From CAYLUN01 sp964386865 (GTDB lineage Bacteria; Verrucomicrobiota; Kiritimatiellia; RFP12; UBA1067), in assembly GCA_964386865.1 (NCBI GenBank), contig CAYLUN010000103.1, positions 1 to 17,705 of the forward strand: DNA of 17,705 nucleotides, read 5' to 3'. A program made the translations under genes and the position numbers. Below, in pieces: positions 16,688 to 17,705 of this stretch. The notes beneath the pieces are model-generated. The model searched no databases, was not told the origin of the DNA, and saw only the letters and a list, made by a program, of their open reading frames with translations. The number at the start of each line of letters is the position of its first letter. The first letter of the stretch is position 1.

Positions 16688-17705
16688 ATGAAATATCTGT
16701 TCTGCCTGGCATTTTTTATGTCTTGCTGCGCGTTGGCCGATACGGCCGAGGAGGCGCTGGCGCTGGCGCAGCGCACGCTGGCGTACGTGGAGAAGGCGGA
16801 GAAGCGCCCCGACATGGCCGCCGAACTCGCGAGGCTCGGGCAGCGGCTGCCGCAGGTGCAGGAGGCGTCGGCGCGCGCCGCGCTGGAGAAGGAGATCCGC
16901 GCGCTGCGGCGTCGGATCGTCCTTTCGCATCCGGCCTTGGCTTTCGACCGGCTGCTCGCCAGCCAGCGCGGCATCCCGTACACGGTGGCCCCGCACATGG
17001 TCGACCAGTACACGGGCCGATGCTCGCGTCCCGGACCCGGGCTTGTGGTGATCGAGGACTGGAAGGGCGCGCCGCGCAAGGTCGAGCCGCTGAAGGGCAA
17101 GCTCCCCCTGGGCACGGTGCTCAACCCCGACTTGCACTGGGACGGCGAGCGGGTGCTGTTCGCTTTCTGCGACCACACGGCGAGGCGGCCGCCCGCGGCC
17201 GAGGGAGTCGTGGTTCCGACGGTCTTGGCCGGAGCCACGAAGGGGGCGAACGCCGACATCATCCGGCGGCTCGATCCGGAGCACCCGTGCTTCAAAGACG
17301 CCTCGAAAAGCTACGACCCGAACCCGGTCGCGCACCTGCGGTACTTGATTTGGGAGGCGGCGGTGGACGGCTCGTGGGTGCGCCAGCTCACCGGCACGCC
17401 GAGCGACGCGATGGAGACGTGGGACGGCCGCCAGTCGGTGCTGATCGAAGACGCCGACCCGTGTTACCTGCCGGACGGCGGGTTCGCCTTCAACTCGACG
17501 CGCTGCCAGAGCTACGGCCGCTGCCACTGGGGGCGCTACACGCCGGCGTTTCTCATCTACCGCGCGGACGCGGACGGCTCGAACATCCGCCAGCTTTCCT
17601 TCGGCGAGGCGAACGAGTGGGAGCCGGCCGTGCTGAACGACGGCCGGCTGGCCTACACGCGCTGGGACTACATCAACCGCAACGCGGTGTGGTATCAGAG
17701 CCTGT
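16688..17705 (+). CDS. Hydrazine-synthase-alpha-like exported beta-propeller protein (partial, 3' end missing)
   Basis: The frame is open from ATG 16688 to the window edge (339 codons). A signal peptide ends near CCALA, followed by a helical stretch rich in Ala, Glu and Arg (residues about 20-75). Motifs such as FDRLLASQRG, QYTGRCSRPGPGLVV, DPCYLPDGGFAF, NEWEPAVLNDGRLAYTRWDY and the repeated DGS-x-x-RQL match a widespread PVC family annotated after the middle domain of hydrazine synthase alpha. That family is a TolB-like propeller that mostly has nothing to do with anammox. No CxxCH haem motif is seen in the visible part; C273, C279 and H280 form a CX5CH cluster that may bind metal. An in-frame ATG at 16679 is an alternative start; GGGAG at 16681-16685 is unusually close to 16688. 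The function is unknown. Confidence 0.8.
   Translation, partial: MKYLFCLAFFMSCCALADTAEEALALAQRTLAYVEKAEKRPDMAAELARLGQRLPQVQEASARAALEKEIRALRRRIVLSHPALAFDRLLASQRGIPYTVAPHMVDQYTGRCSRPGPGLVVIEDWKGAPRKVEPLKGKLPLGTVLNPDLHWDGERVLFAFCDHTARRPPAAEGVVVPTVLAGATKGANADIIRRLDPEHPCFKDASKSYDPNPVAHLRYLIWEAAVDGSWVRQLTGTPSDAMETWDGRQSVLIEDADPCYLPDGGFAFNSTRCQSYGRCHWGRYTPAFLIYRADADGSNIRQLSFGEANEWEPAVLNDGRLAYTRWDYINRNAVWYQSL

Noticed and set aside
16585..17527. Minus-strand open frames opposite the last gene
   Set aside because: They are shadows of the hydrazine-synthase-alpha-like frame, which runs off the window and has strong family motifs.

Overview
This is GC-rich bacterial DNA dominated by large secreted proteins: LamG/concanavalin-type modules, glycoside hydrolase-like TIM barrels, an alpha-L-rhamnosidase of the GH106 type, a sialidase-like propeller and a hydrazine-synthase-alpha-like protein. 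Together these point to a member of the PVC superphylum (Kiritimatiellota, Lentisphaerota, Verrucomicrobiota or Planctomycetota). That placement is an inference from gene content only; there is no rRNA or other marker in the window. Genes start on ATG (one on GTG), mostly with GGAGG-like ribosome binding sites.

Layout. 1-501: C-terminal end of a large protein, plus strand. 543-1148: SGNH/GDSL lipoprotein hydrolase, reached through a run of 7-bp repeats. It converges with 1150-3642 (minus), a secreted LamG plus GH42-like barrel protein, with one base between the two stop codons. 3712-4427 (minus): Phd/YefM antitoxin and PIN toxin with ATGA overlap and a promoter/palindrome upstream. 4627-8819 (minus): a two-gene operon of a LamG/PKD-like surface protein followed by a sialidase-like protein. 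8820-9050: AT-rich divergent promoter region. 9051-12947 (plus): GH106 rhamnosidase-like enzyme with an unusual tandem 83-residue repeat before its C-terminal beta-sandwich. 12948-13606: low-coding remnant holding an ArsR-like winged-helix gene interrupted by an amber codon, a perfect 18-bp palindrome and two tiny overlapping reading frames. 13607-14878 (minus): secreted hyaluronidase-like barrel. 15003-16547 (minus): lipoprotein joining DUF1266 to Sel1 repeats. 16688 to the end (plus): start of a hydrazine-synthase-alpha-like beta-propeller protein, cut by the window edge.

Taken together the centre of the window looks like an accessory glycan-degradation region. At least five exported proteins are predicted to bind or cleave complex, rhamnose- or sialic-acid/uronic-acid-bearing glycans, with no SusC/SusD pair, ABC transporter or sulfatase in view. 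The toxin-antitoxin pair and the decaying regulator suggest that the region has been rearranged. Several very long antisense reading frames are shadows of the GC-rich genes and are not annotated.
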